A DNA stretch of 64,000 bases from Corylus avellana (GCF_901000735.1 NC_081547.1:22304364-22368363); one strand, 5' to 3'. Shown: positions 23,759 to 42,204, counted from the stretch's first letter. Translations and numbers: made by a program. The notes: a model not told the origin generated them from the sequence alone.

Positions 23759-25396
23759 ATGGATCCTCCACAAACAGAAATGGAATCTCTCATTGCCCAA
23801 ACTGAAGCTCTATCCTGGGAGGACCCCTCCACCCAGTTAGAAACCCTCCCCCTCAAGCAAGTAACTGATGAATATCTTCCCCTTGTAGGGCATATCATTT
23901 CTCAGAAAACTCATAACAACCAATCTGTTAATGCTTCCCTCACCAAAGCCTGGTCTTTTGCCGTCCCTTTCTCCTTTGCTGTGCTCGGACCAAATCTCTT
24001 TCTTTTCAAATTTTCAAAACAGGAGCATATCACCAGGATTCTAGCTCAGACCACCTGGAATGTCAATGGTTCCATTCTAGCTCTTCAAAAGTGGTCTCCT
24101 ACTGCTACAATAGGAGAACTAATCCTGAAAGAAGTTCCTTTTTGGATACAAGTGCATGGGCTGCCACTATGCAATATGACATCCAGAAATGCAGTAGCCA
24201 TTGGGAAAGGATTGGGCCATCTCCTGAAAGTTGATGAGGTCAATGGCGCAACATCAACTTTTCGAAGCTACCTCAGGATTCTGGTAGAGATAGACTCTTC
24301 AAAGCCTCTGAATCCAGGCTTCTCTTTTGCAAGACCTGATGGTGGAGTTACTTGGGTGAGCTTAAAGTATGAAAGGCTTGACGTTTACTGCACTGAATGT
24401 GGCTTGATTGGGCACAAACAGCACACCTGCCTAACTCCTCAAGCTGATAGAACACCAGCCAGGTACAAATCCTCCCTCAAAGTCAATATGCTCTCCAATC
24501 TCCTTCCCACTCAATCCTATGAACATCGTACAGTAAATACAACCCTTCTGGGTTCTTCTCACGAGTTAAGCAATGGCCATGAGTCAACCCAGCTCCAAGC
24601 TCGTCAACCTGAACACTCCCTCAAGCCTATGTCTAACCTGACATCCCACTACCCCAAGCCCTCCTCAAACACGCCACAGTCAGCTCACCACCTATCACAA
24701 ACAGCCTCTCCTACCAAACATGTCAGCAACCCCACCTCCACTACTACAGGAAACATGGACATACCCCTTCACATCCCATTAAATGCTCTCTCTATTTCTC
24801 AAAAACCCATTTCACCACCTGTCAACAACAAGTTGGATATCGACCAATATCCTGAATCCTCCTTAATGGACCTTACTCCTCCCAGGCCCATTATAGCCCA
24901 CTTAGACTTCTCCGCCCAACACCTTCAGCCCAAGTCTACTCAAACCCTCTCTCCTGTCCCAACGAAATTAACAGACACTGATCATTTGGTCACTCCCGCC
25001 AAAAAAATCCTCACTTCAACCAGAAAAGCTTCCCATGCCCCTAAAATTCCCTCTCTCACTATCTCGGATAAAATCCAGCTCTCTAACACCAGCTCCCCCA
25101 TTTCCTCCCCCAGCTCTCCCTCCTCCTCTCCAAAGAATAAGAAAAGAACAAGATCAAATGTTCTGCTCACCCCCTCAAAAAAAGGTCCTGGATCTCTCAC
25201 TGACCAAGAAACCCTCACACCCCAACCAAAAGACTATCCTATGCCCTTTGCTCCAGGTCTTTCTGGAAAGACCCCAGCTAGAGCAATGTTCAAAGCAGCT
25301 CGCAAAGGAAAAAACAAAATGGTCATTGCAGGGGAGAATGCTGAAGTTGATGTAAACTTGAAGGGAGGCTGTGTCAAGCCTCCCCAGCACAAATGA
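23759..25396 (+). CDS. LINE ORF1, gag-like RNA-binding protein (545 aa)
   Basis: Nucleic-acid-binding protein of plant L1 elements that coats the RNA. Residues about 40-205 fit DUF4283 (SFAVLGPNLFLFKF, VPFWIQVHGLPL). A CCHC zinc knuckle follows at about residues 216-229 (CTECGLIGHKQHTC). The second half is low-complexity, rich in Ser, Pro and Thr. The frame is open throughout. Its TGA overlaps the ATG of ORF2 as ATGA (25393-25396), which suggests ORF2 is translated by termination-reinitiation. Confidence 0.9.
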   Translation: MDPPQTEMESLIAQTEALSWEDPSTQLETLPLKQVTDEYLPLVGHIISQKTHNNQSVNASLTKAWSFAVPFSFAVLGPNLFLFKFSKQEHITRILAQTTWNVNGSILALQKWSPTATIGELILKEVPFWIQVHGLPLCNMTSRNAVAIGKGLGHLLKVDEVNGATSTFRSYLRILVEIDSSKPLNPGFSFARPDGGVTWVSLKYERLDVYCTECGLIGHKQHTCLTPQADRTPARYKSSLKVNMLSNLLPTQSYEHRTVNTTLLGSSHELSNGHESTQLQARQPEHSLKPMSNLTSHYPKPSSNTPQSAHHLSQTASPTKHVSNPTSTTTGNMDIPLHIPLNALSISQKPISPPVNNKLDIDQYPESSLMDLTPPRPIIAHLDFSAQHLQPKSTQTLSPVPTKLTDTDHLVTPAKKILTSTRKASHAPKIPSLTISDKIQLSNTSSPISSPSSPSSSPKNKKRTRSNVLLTPSKKGPGSLTDQETLTPQPKDYPMPFAPGLSGKTPARAMFKAARKGKNKMVIAGENAEVDVNLKGGCVKPPQHK

Positions 25397-26398
25397 AGAT
25401 CCTTTCTTGGAACTGCAGGGGGCTCTCCAGGCCTGCTGCAGTTCGTAGTTTGAGGGTGCTGATCCGTGATCACTCCCCAGATGTTCTTTTTCTCTCAGAA
25501 ACCAAAACTCCCCCTCCCCAAGTATCTGCTACTTTGAACAGACTTGGTTTTTTTCAAATGTCTCAAGTTGCTGCGTGTGGTGCTAGTGGTGGATTAGTTG
25601 TTACATGGAGGACTGGTGTGGACCTTGATTGCTTCATCACAAACAAGAACAACATCTCTGCATGGTGTTACTCTGATCCTCCACATACTCCTTGGATTCT
25701 CTCTTGTATCTATGGCCCCCTTTACAGAAATGACAAGCAGGCCTTCTGGGATTCTTTCACCTCTGTTGGTGAATTTTTTGAGGCCCCATGGCTGTGTATT
25801 GGAGACTTCAACTCCATTTTGAACCAGTCAGAAAAACTTGGTGGTAGACCTGTTGTTAATTCTGGTAACTCCTACTTCAGAAATTTCATTAATCAATTTG
25901 GTTTGATTGATCTTGGGTTTGCTGGAAACCCCTACACCTGGTGTAATCACAGACATGGTCCTGATATCATCAAAGAAAGACTAGACAGAGGTCTAGCATC
26001 CCCAAATTGGACCCACTTACACCCTGAATACTCCCTCCTTCATATTCCAGCTTTCAACTCTGATCACAATCCCATATCCCTAAACACAAATAACCACTCC
26101 TTTTTCCTCCCTAGGCCTTTCAGATTTGAGGAGTTTTGGTCCAAAGACCCCTCTTGTGGGAAGGTGATAGAAACTGCTTGGAAAGCTCCTGTTTATGGTA
26201 ATCCAGCCATCTATCTTCCCAAAAAGCTCAAACATACAAAAAATGCTCTGTTGAAATGGAATGCTTCTCACTTTGGTAACATCCAGAAAAACATAAAGGC
26301 CACTCTTCTTAAGCTTGACCAAATTCAGCAAACTCCTCCTTGCAATTTCTCTGTTGATAAGGAAATACAATTGAAGCTTGAGTTAGAGCATTCTCAAG
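25393..26398 (+). pseudogene. LINE ORF2, endonuclease part, ends in frameshift
   Basis: Apurinic-type endonuclease domain of L1 ORF2: start MKILSWNCRGL, then FLSETK, CIYGP, LCIGDFNSIL, ERLDRGLA and SDHNPI, the catalytic series of the EEP superfamily. The frame stops at 26401-26403. The same protein carries on in another frame from 26399 (HEETLWRSKSRDSWL), so a small indel near 26390-26400 broke the ORF. It is fused in sense to the RT part that follows. Confidence 0.88.
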
Positions 26399-27372
26399 CA
26401 TGAAGAGACTCTGTGGCGTTCTAAATCTAGGGATTCCTGGCTGACTTGCAAAGATCTTAATACAAAATACTTCCACACCTCTACTATCATTAGAAGGAGG
26501 TCAAATGCTGTCAACTTTCTCAAAACAGATTCTGGTGATTGGGTGTCCTCAAGGGCAGATATTGGGAGTTCTTTCACCAATCACTTCACCTCTCTTTTTT
26601 CCACCTCTAACCCCAACATTGAAGTTGAAATGCTGGACCTCTTTTCAAAGGTCATCACTGAGGAGGACAACTCAATCATCTGCTCAATTCCCACTGAATT
26701 GGAAGTAATTCAAGCTCTGGCCAGTCTAGGATCCTCCAAAGCCCCGGGTCCTGATGGTTTCCCTGCCCTCTTCTACAAGAAATACTGGAGTTATGTTAAG
26801 GATGATGTTATGAAATTTATTTGGAACTTCTTCATGCATAATCACTTGCCTAGGGAGCAAAACCACACTTTCTTAGCCCTCATTCCAAAGGTTAGTGGGT
26901 CTCATACTGCTCATCAATTTAGACCTATAAGCCTTTGTAACATTGTCTACAAAATCATCTCAAAAATCTTGGCCAACAGATTAAAACCCCTGCTCCATAC
27001 ATTCATCTCCCCCAACCAGTCGGCCTTCATCCCCAAAAGAAATATCCAGGATAACACCATTATGGCCCATGAGCTTCTTCATACTTTCAGGAGCAAGAAA
27101 GGTAAAGGGGGGTTTTTGTTTCTAAAAATGGACATGGAAAAGGCCTTTGATAGAATGGAATGGAATTTTCTTCTTGCTATCATGGAGAAACTGGGTTTCT
27201 GTTCAAACTGGATCACCTGGATTAGAGCCTGCATCTCTTCTACTTCCTTCTCCATTCTCTTAAATGGCAGCCCCTTCGGTTTCTTCTCCCCTGAGAGAGG
27301 TTTGAGGCAAGGAGATCCTCTCTCTCCTTTCCTCTTCATCATTGGCTCAGAGGTCTTCTCTAGCCTGATGTA
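26399..27372 (+). pseudogene. LINE ORF2, first half of reverse transcriptase
   Basis: Continuation of ORF2 after the frameshift. It has the pre-RT linker, then RT blocks: SSKAPGPDGFPALFYKKYW, ALIPKVSG, FRPISLCN, MDMEKAFDRMEWNFL (first catalytic Asp), and GLRQGDPLSPFLFIIGSEV. It runs into the N gap at 27373. The FADD block lies beyond the nested insertion at 30404. Confidence 0.9.
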
Positions 27373-27472
27373 NNNNNNNNNNNNNNNNNNNNNNNNNNNN
27401 NNNNNNNNNNNNNNNNNNNNNNNNNNNNNNNNNNNNNNNNNNNNNNNNNNNNNNNNNNNNNNNNNNNNNNNN
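27373..27472. other. Assembly gap (100 N)
   Basis: Exactly 100 Ns. It hides the 5' end of the hAT element, its left terminal repeat, and some 60-80 bases of LINE RT sequence. True size unknown. Confidence 0.98.
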
Positions 27473-29256
27473 GGCAGAGTCAGAGTGATGGTAGTATTGG
27501 TAATAACTTAATTGTTAGGAAGTATTCTGAAAAACTTATTAGGGAGACTCTTTGTGAAATGATCATTGTTGATGAATTTCCCTTTTCAATTGTGGAGAAG
27601 ATGGGTGTTAAGAAAATGTTTAAGGTTCTTGAGCCTCGTTTTGAGCTTCCTTCTCGCTATACAGTGATGAAGGATTGTGTTAAGTTGTTTATGACCAAAA
27701 AAGAAATAATCAAAAAGAAGTTGATGATGGTTGGTCAAAGGGTTTGTTTGACAACTGACACTTGGACTTCGATTCAGAATATGAATTACATGGTTGTAAC
27801 GGGACATTTTATTGACTCTACTTGGAAATATCAGAAAAGAATATTGGCATTTCGCCAAGTGTCGGATCACAAGGCAATAACGATTACTAAGGAAATAGAG
27901 CAATGTTTGGTGGAATGGGGGATTACTCGTGTGTTGGCGATAACACTTGACAATGCAAGTGCTAATGATAAAGCAATGAGTGAGTTTAGTAAAAGAAATA
28001 TGTCCAATGATGATGTTATTTGTCGCCATGAGTTTGTTCATGGGAGGTGTTGTGCCCATGTTCTAAATTTAATTGTGAAGGAGGGTATGAAGGGTGCACA
28101 TGATTCAATTGAAAGGGTCCGAAATATGGTGAAATATGTGAAGGGATCCCCCCAAAGATTAGCCCTCTTTAAGTCTTGTGTAGAAAGGAAGAATCTTGGG
28201 TGTCGGTCTTCCTTGACTCTTGATGTTTCCACTAGATGGAACTCTACTTATACCATGTTGGAGGCGGCACAAAAGTATGAAAGGGCATTTAATCTTATGT
28301 TAGATGAAGATTCTAATTTTGTACATTATTTGAATGATGATTGTGGAGGGAGGGATGTGTTGGGGGCTCCAAATGAAGATGATTGGAATAAGGTTCGACA
28401 CATTGTTAAATTCTTGCGTGTATTTTATGACGAAACAATTCAGATGTCGGGTTCCTTGTATTCAACTTCTAACTTGTTTTTTGGTATTCTTCAAAATGTT
28501 TATCATTGTTTGGATGAGTATTGTGAAAGTAGTGATTATTCATTGAGTACCATGGCAATGCAAATGAAAGAGAAATATGATAAGTATTGGGGAAATTTTT
28601 TGTCTATTAACCCCTTGTTGTTTGTTGCTTCGGTGCTTGATCCACGTTACAAGATAAATGTCTTGGAATTTTGGTTCCAAACGAATGTGGGTCTAGAAAA
28701 AGCAGAACAAATTGTTAAGAAATTAAAGAATGTCTTGAGCCGGTTATATGAGCAATATGCTAAGAATGAAAGTGGAAGTGGGGCTAGCTTGGCTAGGTTT
28801 GGAAATGAAGAGCGTAGTTGCACAAGTTCCGAAAGTGTGGGTACTAATAAGAAAGATGCTTTAGCTATTTACCATTCATTTCGGGCGTCCAAAAATGTGA
28901 TGATGTGTCGGACAGAGATAGAGCAATATTATACGGAAGAGGTGGAGACTCCAAGTGACAACTTTGATATTTTAATGTGGTGGAGGGTAAATAAGGTAAA
29001 GTTTCCGGTTCTCGCCGAGATAGCACGAGATGTCCTGGCAATTCCACTTACTTCTGTTGCTTCTGAGTTGGCCTTTAGCACCGGAGGTCGCATCATAGAT
29101 CCTTTTCGGAGTTCTTTGGCTCCGAAAACAGTGGAAGCTCTTATTTGTTGTCAAAATTGGTTGAGATCTTCTCCCAATTTTCAGTATGTTGAGTCACTCT
29201 TGCCTGACATTGAAGATGAAGAAAGCTACAAGCTTGAGTCGGGTAATATTTGTTAA
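27473..29256 (+). CDS. hAT transposase (partial, N-terminus in gap)
   Basis: Cut-and-paste transposase of the zf-BED/RICESLEEPER type. The frame is open from the first base after the gap (about 594 codons seen); an internal ATG lies at 27559. Domains in order: helical region (MIIVDEFPFSIVE); RNase H-like catalytic core starting TTDTWTSIQNMNY, with TLDNASAND and HGRCCAHVLNLIV; the SLTLDVSTRWNSTY block; a DUF4413-like segment (DPRYKI); and the C-terminal hAT dimerisation domain (WWRVN, FPVLAEIARDVLAIPLTSVA, RSSLAPKTVEALICCQNWL). The BED finger would be in the gap. Because the core is uninterrupted, the element is probably young; activity is not shown. Confidence 0.88.
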
Positions 29257-30378
29257 TTTCAAATTTATTTATTATTCTAATTATTTGATTAAATTATTTT
29301 TACTAATCCTTTAAAAATTTCATTGTGGTAGAAATTTTGTCTAATTCCCTCACATTTGACACGAATTAAGGCTTAATGGATGAACTTTGCGGGGTAATGT
29401 TTTGTTTAAAGTATTTGGTAAGTTTTTTGGATCTTATTTTTTTCTTATGTGATATTTATTTCTTACTCTTTAATATTAATTACTAATAGTGATTCACTTT
29501 ATTTATGTTTTGATTTGTTGGATTATTGAAGGAAGCAAATTTAAGGAATTGAAGATAATCTATGTTTGAGGTGGCTCAAGGAAATTATTGTGTAACCGTG
29601 TTGATGTTGATGTTTATTCATACTGATCACTATCTTTATGTTTTCTTGCTTTTATATTTGTGTAATGGTGTTGCCTACTTGCCCATGAGGCCATGACTTA
29701 TTTTCCTTTTGCTAAGTGACTTTAATTAGTTAATACTTTGTTTATTATTCATTAATGAATTTTATTTTAATTTGAGTTTGGGTAGGTTTGATGTTTTTTT
29801 TTAAGTGATGGCATTTGATGAGATTTCTTTGCATTTGATGGTTTTTGTTGGCCCTGGATTATGGAACCTGATAGAGTTCCTGTTTTGAAATTTTTCTTGT
29901 AAGAATTTCTTTTGCTGGTGTATATATTGGCTTTCTTTTTCTGGTGAATTTCTATATCTCATGGGCCTTCACATAATCACATGATCAATTTGGCTCCTAA
30001 CATGAATATTTCCAGAATCTGTGTACAATACCACATGGTAAAGTGGTAAACATCTTTCTTGGCTCTTCAATCACCAAATTTCATTCAAAACCGGGAGACT
30101 TCAGGCTTCAACACATTTAATTTCATTCTACAAAAACCATAAATTATAACAAACTAATCCCACATTAAACTGACGAGATCCAAAAAAACCAGACCTGTGG
30201 GGAGGAAGGAATTAATCGGTTAACCGGTTTAACCGGACCGTTTAACCGTGTACCGTTTTAACCGAAATTATCGGTTAAAATTCTTATTGGTTTGATATCG
30301 GTTAATAAACCGTTTAACCGAAAATTATCGGTTAATAACCGATAAGGTCCTTAACCGGACCGTTTTGACCGATACCTG
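27473..30378 (+). mobile_element. hAT transposon nested in the LINE, 5' end in gap
   Basis: Transposase gene plus about 1.1 kb of 3' non-coding sequence. From about 30210 to the end, CGGTTAA/TTAACCG motifs recur densely, the subterminal transposase-binding type of Ac-like hATs. The end is placed at CCTG (30375-30378), because the LINE reading frame resumes just after it. The expected 8-bp target duplication would be AGGCCTAA (30379-30386); its partner lies in the gap and cannot be checked. Confidence 0.8.
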
Positions 30379-32503
30379 AGGCCTAAATGCAGCAATTCAT
30401 CATTTGTTGTTTGCTGATGACCTGCTCATTTTTGGAAGAGCCAACCTAGCTGAAGCCACTAGCATAAAATCTTGCCTTGAGAAGTATTGTAGATGGTCTG
30501 GCCAGAAAATTAACTCCTTCAAGTCATCCATCCGTTTTAGCAAAAACACTAATCCTTCTTTAATCTCCTCCATCTCAGCCATTTTACCATACATTTCCAA
30601 CCCAACAAAGTCACTTTACCTTGGCCTGCCTATTCTGATGGGAAACTCGAAAAGAGATGCTTTCAACTTTATCCTTGACAAGGTTTTAAGTAAGATGGAG
30701 GGCTGGAGAGCAAAAACACTATCCCAAGCAGGCAGACTGGTTCTTATCAAATCAGTTGCTGCTACCATTCCCTCCTATGCAATGAGTACATTTTTGCTCC
30801 CCTCTTCTTTCTGCTCTCAGCTGGATAGGAGTTTCAAAAACTTTTGGTGGGGTTTCCCTCCTGCAAAGTCCAGAAACCTCACTTTAAAAGCTTGGGACAC
30901 TTTATGCATTCCAAAAGACTTGGGAGGTTTGGGAATCCGGAAGATGAGAGAGGTTAATCTTGCCCTGGTTTCAAAGCTAGGATGGAACCTCTTATGCAAG
31001 GCAGACTCGATGTGGGTGGCCCAACTCAGAGGTAAGTATCTTTACTCAAACTCTATTCTCACCCCCTCTCCCCTTTCTTCTTCCTCTTGGCTGTGGAAAG
31101 GCATCACAAATTCCATTTCTGTCATTTCAAAAGGTGCCTGTCTCAAAATTCACAGACAATCCTCTCTCCCCATCTGGAGCTCCCCGTGGATTCCCACTCT
31201 AAATTCCTATATCCCCATTCCCTCTCCTCATCTGATCCAGCCCCTCCCAAACCTTTTGATCACTGACCTCTTCTACCACACCTTAAATTCCCCTGAAACC
31301 TACTGGAACATCCCCTTGATAAACTATCTTTTTGATTCCTCTAGTGCTAGGGAGATACAGAAAATCAGGATATCAAACTCTCCTTCTGAAGAGTACATTT
31401 GGACTCCCTCCCCATCTGGTTTGTTCACCTCAAAATCTGCTTACAAGCTCATAACCACCCCAAGAATCTCCACAGCTTCCTCTCCTCTAACCCCCACCCA
31501 ATGGAAAGCCCTTTGGAAACTAAAGCTGATGGATAGACTAAAATTATTCCTATGGAAAGTTGCTTGGGACATTGTCCCCTCCAAGACTAGGATCAATGCT
31601 GTTTTCCCCATTTCCCAGGCAGACTTAATCTGCCCCTTATGCAAAGTAGAAGAGGACTCTCTTCATCACCTCTTCTTCAGATGCTTTTTTGCTAGAATTT
31701 CTTGGAGATCTTCCCATTGGCCTCTTGATTCTCTGAAATGGTCCACTCTTACTTTGCCAAATTGGATTATCGGTATTCTTTCTCCTAACAAATATTTTGG
31801 TATCCCCTTAGTTGACACTCATCTCTTCCAAATATTTGCAACTGTTCTGTGTGATTCTCTTTGGTTTGCCAGGAATCAAGCTATTCACAATGGAGTTTTC
31901 CCCAAAGCTTCTAAATTTGCTGACAAAATCATGAGGCTCTCCTTAGAACACTATGCAACCTGGAACACCACCTCTCAACCAATGAAAGAAAGCTGGAATC
32001 CCCCTCAACAAGGCAGTTACAAGGTCAACTTCGACATTGCTACTGCAGACCTTTTCTCTGTTCAAGCTGCTGTATGCAGAGATGCTAATGGCCAAATCAT
32101 CAAGACCTTGTATCAATTCAGCCCCACCTATGAGCACGCCTATGGAGAAGCTCAAGCAGCCCTGCTGGCTGCAAAACTGGCCACCTCTTTGAAGATAGAA
32201 TCCTTTGTTTTAGAAGGAATTTCTGATATTGTAATTTCCTCTTTGCAGCAACCTTCCACTGTTTTGGATTGGCAAATAGCTAGCTTAATTTCGGATGTTA
32301 TTTCTCTTATTCCTTCCTCTTCTCACTGGGAGGCAAGGAAAGTTAACAGAAGTGCAAACTTCTGCGCCCATTACGTGGCATATTGGGCCGCGGCTAGAGT
32401 TTTCTCTGGCTGCATTCCCACTTTTTTTTCTCCTTTTTCTCCCCCCATTTCCATCCCCATCTGTAGTGGAAAAGATCCACCTCCCACCCTCCCCTCCTTG
32501 TGA
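30379..32503 (+). pseudogene. LINE ORF2, RT end, zf-RVT and RNase H
   Basis: ORF2 resumes after the hAT element: HHLLFADDLLIFG (second and third RT catalytic Asp), YLGLPI, the thumb (KTLSQAGR, FWWG), zf-RVT (W-x-x-LWKLKLMDRLKLFLW, CPLCKVEEDSLHHLFF), and an RNase H domain of the RVT_3 type (VNFDIA, YGEAQAALLAA, LEGISDIVI). The frame stays open to the stop at 32503. There is no start of its own: it is the distal part of the ORF that begins at 25393. Confidence 0.9.
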
Positions 32504-32588
32504 GGGATGTGTTTTTGTTGTGTTTGTAGTCCTCTTGGTTTTTCTATGAAGCAGTTTGTTACAAAAAAAAAAAAAAGGGAGAAGGAAA

Positions 32589-33143
32589 TGGAGAGAGGGA
32601 AAAGAAAGAGATAAATGATTAAAATAATTGTATAATGTGCTACAGACTACAGTAAACTTCTATGGGTAAAAGTTAATTGTAATAAAATTTTCAGAATGAC
32701 TATTCTACTGAAGATGAAAAAAGGCTGATGTCCTAATCTATTTAGATTTTATTAGTCTTTTAGAGCATTTGTTGGAGATGTTCTTCTAATTGTTGGGGCA
32801 CTTGAAAAACAGATACATTATTTTGCATTTTTTTTTTTTAACATTTATTATAGTATTTTTGGCTAATATGGCATATTTAGATCAATCATAAAATAATAAA
32901 AAAAAAAAAAATCAATAATAAGTTTTTTTTAGAAAAAAAAATTTGAATTAGTAATTTCCGTTTCATTCGGAGATAAATCTATCCGATTGAGATGATTGAG
33001 CCGTGGAGACAATAGTGAGTTTTAGATGGAAGAACGTTAAATAGTTTGTCGAAAAATCCTTGTATCTTCACAAGTGAGCAGGGTAGAGCTTTTCCTTAAA
33101 AAAAAGTGACAATAAGAAGTGCTGCGATTCACAGTCGAAAGCA
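32589..33143. other. Intergenic and IPMDH upstream region
   Basis: Right half of the split MITE, then AT-rich sequence with A and T runs and a tRNA-like SINE remnant on the minus strand (about 32935-33005). No clear TATA box was picked for the IPMDH gene. Confidence 0.4.
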
Positions 33144-40040
<6,897 letters not shown>

Positions 40041-40649
40041 ACTGAAATTAGATTAGCGTAACAACAAAGGGGGGCTCATTGTGCATCAACTATTGTTTAG
40101 GTATTCCCGGAGTCTCCTCAATAACGGAGTTGAAAGACTCGTTTTATTTCTCATCCAGTTTTGTGACTCCAATATGGTTATTTCAAGTGCTTCAAGAGTA
40201 GTTTGAATTGTTGGACAGAAGAGATGGTTGTACCAAAACCTGCAGATTGTGTAATCACCATTTTATGCTATTGTCTAGCGATCCCTTTAAATTTTCAGTG
40301 CTTGGTTAATATTTTCTAGGAATTTGGAAGCCTAAATTGTAGATTACTCTTTTTAGTTTCTTTATGCCTGGGTTGCATTGTTTCTTATTCTTATCTGAGA
40401 GGCAGTTGAAATTGTTTGAGCTTAAGAAGTGTCATAATTTGGCGTACAGTAATGATACCAACCAACTGTTGTTCTTTGAGAATATGCTCCCATACAGTTT
40501 TTGTTACATCTTTTGACACATTTTGAAACGCTTCAAAATTTATAAAAGAGTTGTATGCATAATGAGATAAGCTAACACTTTGCGCCGACCATGCTTGGTC
40601 ATTCCAAGCTAAGGCAGTCATATACTCCCTTGGAAGTGACCAATAATAA

Positions 40650-40976
40650 GCTAAAAAATAATACTATTTAGTAGAATCTTATGTATTGAAATGGCGTAGT
40701 AGTAAAAATTAGCTTTTGATTTTTTTTTTTTTTTTCTTTTAGTGCTAATTATCACTGCCACATCATTAAAATGTATAGGAATAATTCTATTTAATAGATT
40801 CTTGTATAATTATTATACAACTAAATGACATGGTAATAAAAATTAACTCTTGAATTAGTACTCGATTTTTTTTTTTTTTTTTTTTCAAGTGATGATTTAA
40901 AGGCTAATTTTTACTATTATTTTAGACAATTATATAGCAGTTGTACAAGATTTTACCAAATAGCATTACTCATTGT
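40650..40976. mobile_element. MITE downstream of the IPMDH gene
   Basis: Left end TAATACTATTTAGTAGAATC and right end GATTTTACCAAATAGCATTA form inverted repeats. AAAAATTAGCTTTTGAT and GGCTAATTTTTACTA lie inside, and a similar inner end (AATAATTCTATTTAATAGAT) at 40779 suggests two related elements overlap. Non-coding. Confidence 0.55.
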
Positions 40977-41315
40977 ATAACATATGCTACTCATAGTTAT
41001 TATTATTGTGCTATGCATCTTGTAACATGTTCTGCTATTACTAGAGGCATCTAAAATGTACATTACGTTGAGACGATTTTTTTTTTTTTTTTTTTTAATT
41101 ATTATGGCAATAGAAGAACCAAACATTAAACATTACAGAAAACAAAAACAGGAAGAAATAGATTTTTAAAAAAAGAAAAGTAAATCAACGGAAATACATA
41201 GTTTAGACCGTGTCGATCTGACTAATAATTAGCATCTCACCACTCAAGAAAGAGACATTAAAGGTGGAAGTTGGGTGGAAAATGTAGCTGATAAAAATGG
41301 TAGTTGCGGCCCATG

Positions 41316-41840
41316 ATGAGAGTCGAGTATTAACATGACTACTCTATAAAGCTAGTCATAACTTATCTTATGACTAGCTTTTGAGAGACTATGAGGTATA
41401 TTTATAATAAGTAATGACTCTCCTTGAGTGATAAGTCTAAAGCTTACCTAGATCGGATTATGTTGAATATCATATCCAAATTTGGGTTATTTGAAACATC
41501 AAAATGATTCTTTGAAAAGGAGCAAGGGCCCTTGGATCTACAATAGAAGATCCATGGTAACGCATGCGACTCACGCACACCAAGGCAAAAGCGTGGCACA
41601 TTCGCCGAGACAATAGCCATAAGGTCGAAGAAAGTAAGTGGAGAAGAGGTAAGTGAACGACAGAAATGGGTGAAAAGATGCATAAACTCCGAGCAACAAG
41701 ACAAAAGAAGTAAAGGCAATAACAAATAAACATTGGTCTAAAGAGACTATCTTAAAGTAATATTAAGTGATTAAATTTATCTCTTTTTATCGGCTTAAAC
41801 TTTTGAGATAAATGGTAATTTAACATGGTATTAGACTCAA
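41316..41840 (+). mobile_element. Possible solo LTR with decayed primer-binding site
   Basis: GGTAATTTAACA|TGGTATTAGACTC at 41814-41838 looks like a Copia-type LTR end followed by a primer-binding site close to the plant initiator-Met form TGGTATCAGAGC. The stretch before it (TATCGGCTTAAACTTTTGAG) is typical of such LTR ends. The LTR start is only guessed. No internal coding domains follow, so it is a remnant. Confidence 0.45.
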
Positions 41841-42204
41841 AAATCTTGTAATCGAACCTTGATTCTATCAAATTACATATTCCCCTATCTTCCTCCCATT
41901 CCACTTTTTAAAAATCAACTATTGTATTTATTTTTTTATAAGTAACTATTGTATTTATTAGTTTGTCTTCAAAATTTCTGATTTCAGACGAGAATTCTAT
42001 GGCTGAGTCATAAATAACTCTTCTCTTTGTACATAAAATAAAATAAATAATAATAATAATAAACCTTCTTGTGTAAAATAACATTATTCTTCTCTTTAAT
42101 ACTCGGTAGTCGGTACCTTCCAGCTACACAGAGAAAAAGAAAAAAGCTTCTGCGGTTCCTGCTACATTTCTGTTGAAGACTAATAACTTTCTCTCTCAAA
42201 CACC

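Larger units (their letters stand above)
23648..32576 (+). mobile_element. Near full-length L1-type LINE with nested hAT
   Basis: Non-LTR retrotransposon in the order 5' UTR (23648-23758), ORF1, ORF2 (endonuclease, RT, zf-RVT, RNase H), 3' UTR and poly-A (32563-32576). The 12-bp direct repeat GGGAGAAGGAAA at 23636-23647 and 32577-32588 is its target-site duplication and fixes both ends. A hAT element and a gap split the RT. Without the insert it would be roughly 6 kb. One frameshift in ORF2 plus the insertion make it defective. Confidence 0.92.
23449..32795. mobile_element. Possible MITE split by the LINE
   Basis: GAGCATCTCTAGCAA at 23452 and the reverse complement of TTGTTGGAGATGTTC at about 32770 are matching ends of a common plant MITE type. 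The LINE's target duplication (23636-23647 and 32577-32588) lies between them, so the LINE appears to have landed inside this element of about 420 bp. A target duplication for the MITE itself is not clear (TTA on the left, TTC on the right). Confidence 0.45.

Noticed and set aside
24982..25473. Several minus-strand ORFs opposite LINE ORF1
   Set aside because: Shadows of a Ser/Pro-rich coding region; composition alone keeps them open.
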